Assembly (NCBI GenBank): GCA_037447655.1 | Contig: JBBHKE010002635.1 | Coordinates: forward strand, 16,821-80,820 | DNA: 64,000 bases | Direction of reading: 5' to 3' | Source: Zygnema cylindricum | Lineage: Eukaryota > Streptophyta > Zygnematophyceae > Zygnematales > Zygnemataceae | Shown here: positions 33,424 through 45,378 of the stretch, piece by piece | Layout: every line of letters begins with the position of its first letter | Position numbering within the stretch: position 1 is the first letter of the stretch | The notes under the pieces: model-generated | Databases searched by the model: none | Told to the model about the DNA's origin: nothing | What the model saw: the letters and a program-made list of their open reading frames with translations, nothing else | Position numbers and translations under genes: made by a program

Positions 33424-34863
33424 TAAGGGTGAAGTTCCATCAGACGTTTATGTAGTCGTACGGCCAACTCTACAGACCGGGTTGATTGAGGGTGGTCTTC
33501 CATTAGCAAAAAAGTGGGGATTTTGTTGAGGGCCGTACCGTTTCATACAGGTCCGTACCATTTTTTTTAAATGAAATCATCATTACGGAAAAATGTCCAA
33601 GGTTGTACGCGTAAATTCGGACCGTCGGATGCTATTATACTCTTTATCCGAGTCACCACGTCAATAACTCTGCATTTTTTCAAGACCGTGCAGAGGGAGG
33701 ACAGTTTTGTAGTTCTCAAAAACAGAACGAGTAAAAATGGGCCGCGTGGAAAAGGAAAAAAAATCCAAAATGAGCCGCACGCGTATGTGCGTACACGTCG
33801 CAAGGGCCACGTGCCTTCCGCCAGGGTGGCTAAGAATCCGCCGAAATTATCCCCTCACGCTCCCACCATCAAAGTTTGCCGCCGCCTTTTTGTCGTTGCG
33901 TTTTGAAATTTTGGGTAGTACATTTAATGCCATTTGTACGAGTCATTAATTACCTCGCTGGTGCATATATTTCCTCCGTTGGTACAGATAATTCCCCCGT
34001 TTGTACAGATATTGCATCCACACTTTGCATTCTAAAGATTTTTTCAAGATTTTAATCATCTAATACTTACTTACGTGTTACCAACCACAATGAGCCACAC
34101 GAATAAAAAGTGGTTTATTGATGCGACCTAATGGAAGGCACGCCCTTGAGTAAAAAATTCCGTACAATTATTGAGACGCCTAATGGAAGTCCACCCTGAG
34201 GCGATGTTCCATCACGTAGAGTTTGTAAACCACGTGTTCAAAATTGATTGGTGCCACGCAAGCTACATTCTGATAGTGAATATCTTTCAGAATTTTAGCA
34301 ACGACAAACTTAACTTCAAAACTTCATTTGCATACCATGTAATTACGTACGAAGTAATGATACAACAAAAATTTTATACTTTTTTGCAGACGCCAATCTG
34401 TACGCCATCTCATTCATTAGGGTTTTTATTTTTTAACATAACGAAAGTCCTTTGAGAGAAACAGTGTGACGAACAAAAGTTATTGAAAATAGTGCAACCA
34501 AGGAATGTTACAAAATTCCGTTTATATTTTTGGTTGTTTTTTGAAAAGCACGTGTCATGTGCAAAACTTAATATTTTTCGTTGGTTTTACATCATGACAC
34601 GTAGCTAAACGTCCAGCGTGTCACGATTTTTTTGTTTTTCTGTATCTGCCAACCCACCTCCTCCAAGTGGGTTGACAGTTACTGAGAAAAATGAAGCGAA
34701 CGCCTCGCATATAAACTTTATTGCCTCCCATACCTTCGGAGAGTATCGGCAAGATTCCTTGTAATGATATTTTTCATAGAAAAAAAAGCGGTACGGTTTG
34801 GTACGGATAGTCGCCGATTTCTGTAAACTACCCCACTTTTCGTCAGATGGAACTTCACCCTAA
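33424..34863. mobile_element. Inverted-repeat element, family C
   Basis: Left end taagggtgaagttccatcag at 33424; the right end at 34841-34863 is the reverse complement of ttagggtgaagttccatctg, giving 23-bp arms with two mismatches. Related ends occur singly near 32757-32797 and 41549-41590, each followed inward by aaaagtgggg. The 1.44-kb interior has no transposase. An internal part (34195-34400) recurs at 12955-13140. Superfamily cannot be assigned; no clear target duplication is seen. Confidence 0.6.
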
Positions 34864-34869
34864 ATTCGC

Positions 34870-36914
34870 GCCCCTAGATTTTTTCCATCTACCTTAAAAT
34901 AGAATTTAATGAATGTATTTGTATTTTTACGTTTATAGTTACAGTTTAATTAGCGTTAATGACTCTAATTTGGTCGGCTTTTAACTAATGCACTGTAGTA
35001 AATATGATGTTAAGTACTAAAAGTGCTTATTTTTAACAAATCGTAGAAAAAAAGGGTCAAATAAAGGCGTATATAAGTTAAAGAGAGTATACCTTGAATC
35101 TTTGTTACAATTAAAAAATAATTAATGTAAAGAAACAATTGGTGTTTTAACTCTATTTTGGGTTCAAGAGCCTAACGCTAATTTATACACCTAACACTAA
35201 TTTGGATACACATTACCATATTGTATTCTCGATAGTTTGTGTTCGATTACTCGACACTTGGACATGCGAGAACACGACCTCGCAATTTTTCCTCGTCTTT
35301 ATGCCTAGGAATGAAATATGAGTGCGCTTTTCCATGGCGATACAATCAATTTCCCGTGTCAACGCCTTTAGTCAACACTTATTCTTTATGTTTGTACCAA
35401 AATAATGAATAGTTTTAGCATGGACGGGACAAATTTTATACATGACATTGTTAAATAATAGTGGTAATTAGAGTAGTTAACGTTGATTTAACAGTACATA
35501 TATAAAGTAAAATAAAATTTATAAATATTAATTCTATTTTAGGTTTGAGGGTCAAAATTTGGGGGCGCCGAATTAGGGTTATTCAAACTCATAGCAACTC
35601 ATGGTGTAGCGTTGACACAAAAGAGCGCACTCAAATTTCGTTCCTAGTATTAAAGCCGAGAGGATTGAATCTAACTTGTGAACACATTCTATAGTGGCTA
35701 AACTTTGGAAATGTGTATCCCAGGTTAGTGCTAGATGTATAAATTAGCAGTAATGTTTTTTTTGCGTTATGTCGTTTAACCCAAAATAAAGTTATTTGCA
35801 CAACTTATTTATTTACATTTTATGTGATTCATGGTGTACTGATCTGTAACGTATCAATAAACACTTAGAATGGAAAGAGGTCGCAAAGAAACCTATACGC
35901 TACCCAATAAGTACAACAATACAATTTCACATGCTCTAAAATGGTTAGGGTATGTGCCCATGTGTTAAATTATTGTGTTTTTTTTGTCGTCTTCCTCCAA
36001 ATTTTTATCCCCAACGATAAAATTTTTTGTTGTACGAAAAAATTGTTTCCACCACAACATAATGAACGTCATCTTGATAATTTTATTATACTCCAATTTT
36101 GTCGTCTTTTGTACTCGTTTTGGCATTTTACTCTTTTAGACCCCCGGGCATGCCAATCCAACTCATTAAAAAACTTCATTGAAAATCACCTCGCGAGGTG
36201 ATTTCAGTTAAAGTATCACACAAACAATGAATGGAAAAAATTCCATGCATGCGCCATACAAGTGGGAAAATTTTAGCACAAGGGAGAGTGCTTGCTATTT
36301 TTTTCCTTGCACGTCATGTGCATGTACCGAAAAAATTGCAAGGTTTCCGAACTTCCACTTTCATTCGCGGGTCCTTTGCAATAGTGTACGCCGTCGTCGC
36401 CTCGCACTCTCCCTTTCAACCATCGGCTTCATCTCACACTTTAGGGAATGAAACACTATAATACGAGTATGAAATGAAAGATCTTTGAAAAATATTTTTG
36501 ATGACTACCTTTGAGCATATTTTGATAGCAAATCGGGTGAAATATGTCGAAAAAACGAAATGTGGAAACCATAGAAAAGAATCATATAATTAGTGATGTC
36601 GGCGTTGTCACAAGTGAGCATGATGTCACAATGTCACAAAACCTTAGACATCTACAATGTCACAAAAAAGTAAAAGTCTACAACCTTTACCTGTTTTTTA
36701 GCCGTCACCAATCGTGGGAAGTTTCATAGTCGTTTTCAGTCGTCATTAATTGTATCCACGTCTACAACCGTCACTTTCAAAAACATTGGAACGCGCTTTG
36801 ACAGGTTGTACGAAGAATCTTCACTAAAATCTAAAAGTAACACTTCAAAATGCTACCGTACAGGCACACATGTCCTTTAGTCGGCGCAGATATTGTTCTC
36901 AAGCATACATGTGA
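34870..36914. other. Intergenic with decayed repeats
   Basis: No gene supported. Around 35555-35620 an end resembling family B elements (gcgccgaattag… ctcatggtgta) can be seen; the matching text at 33110-33164 shares ggggcgccgaattag. A 22-bp perfect palindrome lies at 36183-36204. Confidence 0.5.
36183..36204. repeat. Perfect 22-bp palindrome
   Basis: aaatcacctcg followed directly by its reverse complement cgaggtgattt. No spacer, so a cruciform or dimer-binding site is possible. A longer similar palindrome lies at 44063-44098. Confidence 0.8.
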
Positions 36915-37408
36915 TGTATGATCTTAAGCAAAAGAGTTTCACTTAAAATAATTCATAAAACATAAATCATTACACAGCGGAAGCTCATAAAAGACAAAAG
37001 GAATATTAAGCCAAAAAGATTTATAAGTGTTCTTGGCCGAAGCCTCTTTACATCATGTCTCTTCACTCTTCTCTCTCTTCACTCTTCTCTTTAAATAATC
37101 TCTACTCCAATATAAATCCTCTATGATTAATTGGTTGATTAATTAATACTCTGCATAACACTGCTGCCTATATACCAGCTACTCTACACTAAGAACAACA
37201 AGATAAGAAAACAGAACTTGGCGTAGCGACGAAGTCTATCCTAGCTGACTGTGCACTCTTCAATGAAAATTCCTGAAAGGAAGGCGCTGCGCTTTCTTCC
37301 CGAAACAAACAAACTCAAGCGTTGACTTAACACGTGTCGTCCACGAACACCTGCGCATAAAATGTAACACCTGTACGCGAAACAAACAAGTAGCGAAGCG
37401 AAATAGCC
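36915..37408 (-). mobile_element. Lone LTR of the copia 1 family
   Basis: Read on the minus strand this matches the copia 1 LTR end to end from about 1340 to 1886, including gatgtaaagaggcttcggcc, ttatttaaagag and the acacgtgtta region. The LTR 3' end (…gatcataca on the minus strand) falls at 36915. There is no primer site, gag or second LTR beside it, so it is a solo LTR or a truncated end. At its other end it meets the family A inverted-repeat element at 37409. Confidence 0.8.
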
Positions 37409-38083
37409 TAGTTGTTCAATAATTGGATTTTCATTTTTTCCTAGTTTTTCAATCGTGGATTTTTCATTTCCAGTTTCAGTATTGTACGTGACTTTTGAAA
37501 AATACGCAAAAAAACGTCTACTGTAAACTGAAACTGACATATTACGGAAACTAATAAACAAAATACTGAAACTGTTAGACTTTTTACGGAAACTGTACGG
37601 TAGTTTACAAAAAAAAATGATGCACGTATCCGTACTTTCTGTTCAGTAAACCGAACAGAATGTACATGGATTGTACGGGAAAATAATGTGACGTCTACAA
37701 ATATTTTTCAAAAAGAGACGTTGCGGCGTCACACTATTTGAACGCCGTGAATTCAAATTTTGTACGGGCGTCTTCTTCAAATTTCGAAAAGAAGCCGCCA
37801 TAATTTCTTGAACAGCTGAACGCGAAAAATCATAGAAGACGCCATTACCGTCGCCACGGCAGTAGTTAGTAAACTGTCGTTGAAGCCGTTGACGAAGTAA
37901 CGGAAGTAAGAAGCTCATTTAACGGAAAGCGTACAAACTGCGGTACATGTTCAATTAAATTTTTTAAAAATGTTTGTATTTGTACGGAAAAAAATTCATT
38001 AACGTTTTTTTCAAATCGACTCTCCGGTTTCTACGCATTGTACGCGCGTTCGAAACGTGCGTAAAATACGTTTTGAATAACTT
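37409..38083. mobile_element. Inverted-repeat element, family A (copy 1)
   Basis: About 675 bp, nearly the same as 43096-43840 over most of its length. Ends: tagttgttcaat at left and ttttgaataactt at right, which pair as an inverted repeat. The two copies differ mainly by a replaced segment near 37870-37915. No transposase; MITE-like. Confidence 0.75.
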
Positions 38084-38355
38084 GTACATGGCGTCAAACA
38101 TGCGAAAGGCAATTTACTCGAAGAATGAAGGCAATGAAGCAGTTGCCGAAGTTGCTGTCAAATGATTGATGACGGCACCGCTGCCATTACCGCAGAAGAT
38201 ACTAAAAAGCGCAAGTCGACAAGTTCTTTAATACCGCCGAAGAAAAGCTTTAAACTTCTTCTGCGGGCATGTTTTAAACTTAAGTGCCGCAAGTTTATCA
38301 CACTGCGGCGTTGCAGAGAAAAACTTTTTATAAACATCTGCAGTGTAATAAAAGG

Positions 38356-38365
38356 NNNNNNNNNN
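38356..38365. other. Assembly gap (10 N)
   Basis: Ten N interrupt AT-rich DNA after gtaataaaagg. Frames reading across it are not reliable. Confidence 0.95.
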
Positions 38366-38507
38366 TCTTACAGAAACCTCAATTACCCACAAAATGTACA
38401 TTTACTCAATGACATGGGTGGAACTTGATAGTCTAATTCCTCTATGGCTTTAAACAGGAAGTACACATTTCTTTGCAAAGATTAGCACGTAAGAAAACTG
38501 TTCCTGA

Positions 38508-38795
38508 GAGTTATCATTTCGTTTTGTCGTTTTTTATGGTTCCAGGATATGCTTTAGATACGGAGTCAACTACCAATGGTGGCTCAACACACGAGTCAAT
38601 AACTCGTATTACGCAAACGATTGTCTTGTTGCTGGAGGATATTCTGATTGGCCGGAACATAAATGTCACACAACTCCTAACTGCCGATGGTGTGTAAGAG
38701 ACCATGGAGTCACTACAGTCCAATTGGACGAATTCCGTCTGGTTTTGGCAAAGGTGGTTCCTTCTGTGTCAAAATGGTTAGAGACACATGGTTGA
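38508..38795 (+). other. Stop-free stretch with a Cys/His cluster, unknown
   Basis: A 95-codon stretch without stop and without ATG, ending in TGA at 38793. It contains HKCHTTPNCRWCVRDHG (C-X-H, C-X2-C spacing), which could be part of a zinc-binding domain of a host exon or a transposon. No splice model or family was found, and an open stretch of this length can arise by chance. Confidence 0.2.
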
Positions 38796-38799
38796 GAGA

Positions 38800-41700
38800 A
38801 GGTTATCAATGAGCTTATGAATGAGCTTTTATGACTGAGCTCATGAATAAGCTTAGGAACGAGCATAAGAACGAATCTCAGTTCATTCAAAAAGATACTA
38901 AAAAAACCCATTCACCATCCGCCCTTTAAAGCTGCTGAAATAAAACAGTTTCAGCAGCTTTTTTTTTTCTAAACGAGTTACCGAGATTCGGTAATGAATT
39001 ACCATCTAAATTTGGTATTATCGGCGTTTTAACGCCGGTAAAATGCAAAAATCAACCACTTTTTCATGACACTCCTAAACACTTATTTCCCATTGCGTGA
39101 AAAGAACTAAGACAAAATGATTAATGGAAAAATGAAAAATCCTCTGGGAAAATGAAGCTAAAAATGGTACCACGAGGTTAAACCTAAGGACATTCTCTGT
39201 CAATGTTTTGAAATTGATGCATTGCATTTCAGATGACTTTTGAGGAAGATGAGTTACCCTTATTTAATGTGAATAAAGAGTTTAGTTTAATTGAACTTCT
39301 AATTAAGGCCTTATGCCTAATCGCCCAATACTACCAAATTCATTTCTGACTAAGGCAAGGATTTTTGTTAGTCTATAAGCTTCTGCCTTTTGACAGTGAG
39401 GACTTCATTTTTTTTATATAAAAGAAAAAATATGATATAATTTGTCATAGCTATATGTAATTAATATGAATTTTTATTTTTTTAATTTTATAAGACACTC
39501 CGGCTGTTGCAATAGTGTCTTTTGTCTTTTTTCAAGTGGTCTTTCTCAGTGTTTCTCAGATGCATAAAGATTATTTTTTTCTATCCTTGTATCTGAAAAA
39601 CTTCACATTTCATTGATTGGATTTTAGCTTTGTAGTTGTCACTACGTTTCTAATTGTTGAAAACGTACCACTGAGAATCATTTAGTGCTTTTGCTTATTT
39701 TTCGAGATATTCATGAGACTCAGCCATTTTTTTGCTAGATTTGGGATTCTGTCTTTGCGATTATTTCAGGTATGTCAGTTTTTTTTTTTTGTTTTCCTGT
39801 CTATTTGATCTAGTGTTGCTATGTCGCTTTGTTGAAAAGCTGAGTATCCTCAAAATCGGCACAGGGATCATTTATATGGTGAACATTATTCATAGAGTTA
39901 TACTCAATTCTGTTGTAAAACTTCTAAAGAATTGACTCGCTTTCAAATTTTGCTGTTGTCCGGTTGTTAATGTGGTCTTGTGTCAGTGATCGGCTTATCA
40001 TATGGCGCCTACTTTCATTTCCCACTATTTTTTGAAGTGTACTTTGCTCTACTTCTCTAGTGAGAAGCTGGTAGGAAGTGCTTCGTTTTTTCGTTGAATT
40101 GTCCAATCCTTCTGAGTTCAGTTCAAGGCCTTTGATTGCTGACGGCAATGGATTTCATCCTTCAGTGCATCTTTGTGTTTGACTATATTTTTTAAGATTT
40201 CAATCTAACTAGAGGAGGAGAAAAAAGGAGTAATGGAGTGGAAAATTGAAGCTGAAAACCGATTTTGGGCACTTCCACGTTACTTTTACAGGGTTGTTAC
40301 CTTGTACAAATAGCTATGATAAGAATATCGAAAAAATTGTGATGGCAATCTGGTAACAGCAGGATTGGAATGAAAGGCAAAGCAAATGGGTACATGTAAA
40401 AAGAAACCAAACTACAAAAAACTGGGAAATTTGTGGAAAACCATAGATGTCTCATTTGCACGGATTTTGACATTTATACGAAATTTCGTTATTTTTTTTA
40501 GATTTTGAATCTTTCGTTAAATGCGTATACTTTTCGTACGGATGTTTTGTAATTTCAAAAAAGAGACGTTTCATTTCCGCTCGCGAAGTTTGAAAGAAAT
40601 TTGTACGATTTATCATCACAACGAAGCCGCCATTGAATCCGCCATTGAAGGCTCGATTGAAGCCACACTTGAAGCTTCCACGAACCTCTTCACAGGCAGC
40701 CATGTCTAGGCCTCGAAGAGCAGAGTGGGAGCATGTTAAGGCTCCAAAGGGATATCAAGGATTTTGTTTTTCAATTATGATTTTGTCATTGTTCAATTTG
40801 AAATAAAAAATGGTTATTTTTTGCTTCAATTCTGAATTTATCATCATTAAGTGTTAACATACAAAAATGGATACTTTTTTTTCTATTGTGATTTTGCCAT
40901 TATTCAATTTTGACATTCAAAAATGGTTATTTTTTGCTTCAATTGTAATTTTGTGAATGTTGACATGTTGTAATAGCGCCGACATGGCGCGGGGAGGGCG
41001 TCGGCGCTGACTTGGCGCCGACACGGCGCCGGCAAGACGCCGGCGGTGACAGGGCGTCGGCGCAGTCTGGTCGCTGGCGACGTGACAGTCTGATCGCTGT
41101 TGCAGGTTCAGCGTCCAGTGAAGTTACTGTCGTGTTGGTTTTCGTTTAGAACTTTTTGAATTTTGATTAAGTTGTCATCGTATTTTTCATTATCGATTAA
41201 ATATTTTACTATTTTTTATTTTTTTTTTTAGTATGGGGTCAAAGTCGATCAACGCATTTTAAATATTTTGAACATTGTTTCATGCGCATATTCGTTCTTT
41301 TTTTGGAGTTTCATGCGTGCGTTTTATGCGCATGAGACATCTATGTTTGGAAAGTACGCAGCGTCGTGTACAGTGCAGTAGTAGAAAAATGTAGGGACAC
41401 AAATTCCCAAGCCGTCTTTTAAGTTCAGGTCAGGTACCTGGACACAAAAACCTATACCACCTGTACCAAAAAGTAAAAAACACTATTTAAGTACTACAGT
41501 ACAGTGACAGACCAATGACCGCAGGCTCCATGTGGTTACGGACATATAAGGGTAAGATTCCATTAGACTAAAAGTGGGGCCGGTTACTGGACGATATACT
41601 TTTTCGTACACAGCCGTACCATAAAAAAAAAAATTTGTCAGACGAAACCATAGTTCAACAGTAAGTTTTTTTATGGTAGGCCTTTGGTAGGCGCACAAAG

Positions 41701-42130
41701 CTTGGCACAAAACTCGCGCAACGTAGGCATACTGTATGTGTGTGTGTGTTGTGCACACCCCTGTACGAGTGTACGAATCTGACGTATGCTCATAGTACAG
41801 CGCACGCCGCTGAACGAAATTTTTTAGCGAACTGACACGGCGTAGGATGACATTGCGCGGGAAAAAAAGCCGGGAACAAAAAATAAACCCGCGGACGAAT
41901 CTGACGATAGTCATGTCCTAAGTTGTGTTATGGGCTTTTCATGTGATCTTTTTAGATCATTACTTTCATCAACGACCGGCAGATCGTCTAAATCTGACGG
42001 TTTAAATAAAAAGTCGCTCAAAACTCACAGAAAAAGATTTTTCTGTCCGTTTTTTTTTTCAAATTTAGACATGACGTTTAATTCTCTATCGAACCATGTG
42101 CAACTCAACTCTGTTACTATTTTATTTCAT
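38800..42130. other. Intergenic, repeat-poor, one GC-rich patch
   Basis: No supported gene. Contains a GC-rich island at 40975-41099 and a single family C-type end near 41549-41590 (aagggtaagattccattaga then aaaagtgggg). Short frames such as 40521-40709 have no recognisable domain. Confidence 0.5.
40975..41099. repeat. GC-rich patch of ggcgccgac words
   Basis: About 125 bp with repeated cggcgcc, ggcgtcggcgc and gccggc words in DNA that is otherwise AT-rich. Some units are short palindromes (ggcgcc). Confidence 0.7.
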
Positions 42131-42134
42131 TTCC

Positions 42135-42266
42135 TAGTTGTTCAATACGTGGATTTTTTCATTTTTTTCCAGTTTCTACGTATTGTACGTGACTTTTGAA
42201 AAATACGCAAAAAAACGTCTACTGTAAACTGAAACTGACATATTACGGAAACTAATAAAATAACTA
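42135..42266. mobile_element. Inverted-repeat element, family A (deleted copy 3)
   Basis: Same left end as copies 1 and 2 (tagttgttcaatacgtggat) and same text through acggaaactaataaa, then it ends taacta, similar to the far end of the longer copies. It looks like an internally deleted derivative of about 130 bp. Confidence 0.65.
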
Positions 42267-43095
42267 GTGTTATTAATTATATTTTCTGTGCAGAGAGCAA
42301 AGAATACTGGGACGGAAATAGTGTAATTAAACGTTGATAGCCGTTCGCATTGTTACATCGGTGGTCGGACAAAATGCCGATATGTAAAACTGTCAGCTGG
42401 CCAGGCTACCGATATTATCGATTCTTTGATGGACAATAATTTGCCTCCGACCAATTAATATAGCGATGAATTATGTAGGTCTTAGATAATCCAGTAATAG
42501 TATATAGTACAATAGTTTTTCTCGTCTCAAATTTTAAACGCCGTAACATTGGACACTTTTTGAATTTGAACAATTCAATATATAGTTCCAATGATTTATC
42601 CCAATCAGACAACGTATATGGATGAGCAAAATGGCTCTAGAAATAACTGTGGAACAAATATACGATGGGTATAAGTCGAGCATTGTACGACCTTTCTTAT
42701 TCGTACGTACAGCATTCACTTCGTACAATGTGAAAGGTTGAATGGTTCCATGTGTTTGTTTAACATTTATAATTTCTCGTTTACATTGTCACGGTCATTG
42801 GGAAGTTTCGAAAAAGTAAGGTGCAGATTCGGCCACGCCCGCAAATTCATAGAGATTCGTAAAATTTTCCCGCATTTTTTTGGTTTCATCCTTTTCTATA
42901 GTTCGGTGAGTACTTGTTATTGTAATATCGTACGTGTTCGAAACCAGAGTTCGTATACCGTTCGTACACTTTGCTGTACGAAAAGGGGAACCTTCCATTT
43001 CCGCAATATGTTAACGACTTAACGGACACGCGAGCACGTTTCCTCCAAAACAAAATGTGCACCAACATAATTTAATTCTCCATTTATTCCATACC

Positions 43096-43840
43096 TAGTT
43101 GTTCAATACGTGGATTTTTTCCATTTTTTCCAGTTTCTACATATTGCACGTGACTTTTGAAAAATAAGCAAAAAAACGTCTACTGTAAACTGAAACTGAC
43201 ATATTACGGAAACTAATAAACAAAATACTGTAATTGTTGGATTTTTTACGGAAACTGTACGGTAGTTTACAAAAAAAAATTGATGCACGTATCCGTACTT
43301 TCTGTTCAGTAAACCGAACAGAATGTACATGGATTGTACGGGAAAATAATGTGACGTCTACAAATATTTTCAAAAAGAGACGTTGCGGCGTCACACTATT
43401 TGAACGCCGTGAGTTCAAATTTTGTACGGGCGTCTTCTTCAAATTTCGAAAAGAAGCCGCCATAATTTCTTGAACAGCTGAACGCGAAAAATCATAGAAG
43501 ACGCCATTACCGTCGCCACGGCAGTAGTACGAAGGAATTGATCCTGCGCCTGTGAATGACATATAGCATACATATAGCATACACAGACGCCGTCGTCCTT
43601 AACCAGTTGATGAAATTCATTCGATACATACATAGAGTGTGATATTTATTTATTTTAATAATTGTTTTTCACCGCTCATTTAACGGAAAGCGTACAAACT
43701 GCGGTACATGTTCAATTTTTTTTTAAATGTACGGATTTGTACGGAAAAAAAATCATTAACGTTTTTTTCAAATCGACTCTCCAGTTTCTACGTATTGTAC
43801 GCGCGTTCGAAACGTGCGTAAAATACGTTTTGAACAACTA
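43096..43840. mobile_element. Inverted-repeat element, family A (copy 2)
   Basis: 745 bp. Left end tagttgttcaatacgt and right end the reverse complement of tagttgttcaaaacgt; inside each arm the words ccagtttctac and gtattg(c/t)acg also recur. Contains a 146-bp segment near 43530-43675 absent from copy 1. Coding capacity is absent: open frames differ between copies. Confidence 0.75.
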
Positions 43841-44062
43841 TGTTTCATTTTGAGGCCAATACAATATGGGTCTTAAGGTAGTACTGTAAAATTTACCTAC
43901 AATAGGCATATTGTATGGGTGTACCGTCACCTACTTTTGAACTATGGACGAAACATCGTTACTGGAAAGCTGTAGGGATGCTCCAATGATGTAGGCGTAA
44001 TTCCTGACCGTTGGATATTTCACTTTTTGAGATCCGCGAAGCAATCGCGCATATCATCCAGT

Positions 44063-44098
44063 GTGAAGCAACTCTCCTCGCGAGGAGAGTTGTTTCAC
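44063..44098. repeat. Near-perfect 36-bp palindrome
   Basis: gtgaagcaactctcctcg followed directly by cgaggagagttgtttcac: one mismatch in 18 base pairs. Centre tcgcga as in the palindrome at 36183. Confidence 0.8.
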
Positions 44099-44844
44099 GC
44101 TGGTCGTGAACCATTGGTACGTGAAAAAGCAAAAATATATCCACTTTGAAAAAGCGGCGATCACAGGCCACACAGGATTCAAGTCAACCGAAAGTATCCT
44201 AGCACGCTCCGTCTGACATCCACCGACCTTCAAAGTTTGCGGCTTCTTTTTGCCATTCCGTTTCGAAATTTCGATTTCCATTTTCAAATTAAAATCTGGC
44301 CGCAAACTTTTCGTACGAATATTTAACTACCTCCGGTTGTACAGATATTATCGTTCAGAATTCCCGTTTGAATAATTTTTTCAGATTTCTAAAATGTGAA
44401 CACTAACTACGTGGCACCAATCATAATTTCGAAAAGGTTGTTTAATGGCCCGACACAATGGAGCGGACTGCCAGTAAACCCTGTCATTAGACGTTTCCGT
44501 ACGTTTACTGGGACCGCCTAATGGAATCGAAGTGTGGTTTTTCACGAAATTCCATATATTCACTCGGATCCCGTCTCGCCAAGGACGTACAGCAATAATC
44601 TGGTTATGTTTGTTAGCCACCGCCACATGTGGAATGGTACGTCATGATATTTGCTTTTTGACTCGACAATACTGCAACAATCCCTGTTGCGAGCATTTAC
44701 TGACGTACTTTTTCCAAATTGAGCGGACAAAAAAGAAAAAAAGCACAACGGTCCAGAAATGCCACGCTGGCAACTTTTGGTTCATTTGGATAAAAGTGAA
44801 TTTATCGAGATATGTAATGTGAGGGCAATAGTAATTAGAATCCT

Positions 44845-44850
44845 CACGTG
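44845..44850. promoter_or_regulatory. G-box-type motif upstream of LHCA5
   Basis: cacgtg lies about 530 bases before the LHCA5 start codon. G-boxes are common in light-regulated plant promoters, but a 6-base match alone is weak evidence. Confidence 0.2.
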
Positions 44851-45378
44851 GACCGAAGAAAACACCTCAAACATGGAAGCAGCCTCTAATAATGGATTTA
44901 AACGTTCGTACGACTAAATGGATCTTCGCAATTTGGTTGGCCATTCGTGAAATTGGCAAATCGCTAGCAAATGGCAGCCGTATCCTCGGACACAATTACA
45001 AATAAAAAAATATAACAGGGCGTGACAGTAATCACATGGAAAAAATCAAATATAGAATCGAGGTTTGTACATTTATAGCAATTCCGTACGGAAAGGTGAC
45101 CTTCCAGCAATTCAAAATAGATACGCAACGTGATGTAACTGGATGGGCTGATTTATGGCAAGTTTTATCGCAGGATAATCAACGCTACAGTAGTTTTGTA
45201 CCTGTCTCATCAAGTTGTAAACTCGAAATTTCACTCGCTTTAATGCTGCCAATCTTGCTACTGGAACGTTTGACTGACTCTCCTCTTTCAGTTGTCTTTC
45301 CTTTCTCCACCTTTCACTCGTTTGCTCTCTTTCTCTACGTTCCTTCACGGTAGTTCCCCTTGCAACTGTTTGTTAGCC

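Noticed and set aside
37241-37561. 106-codon minus-strand frame
   Set aside because: Spans the copia 1-family LTR and the family A element end; a chance frame across a junction.
43137-43580. 147-codon minus-strand frame in family A copy 2
   Set aside because: Copy 1 (37409-38083) does not keep the same frame despite near identity, so it is unlikely to code.
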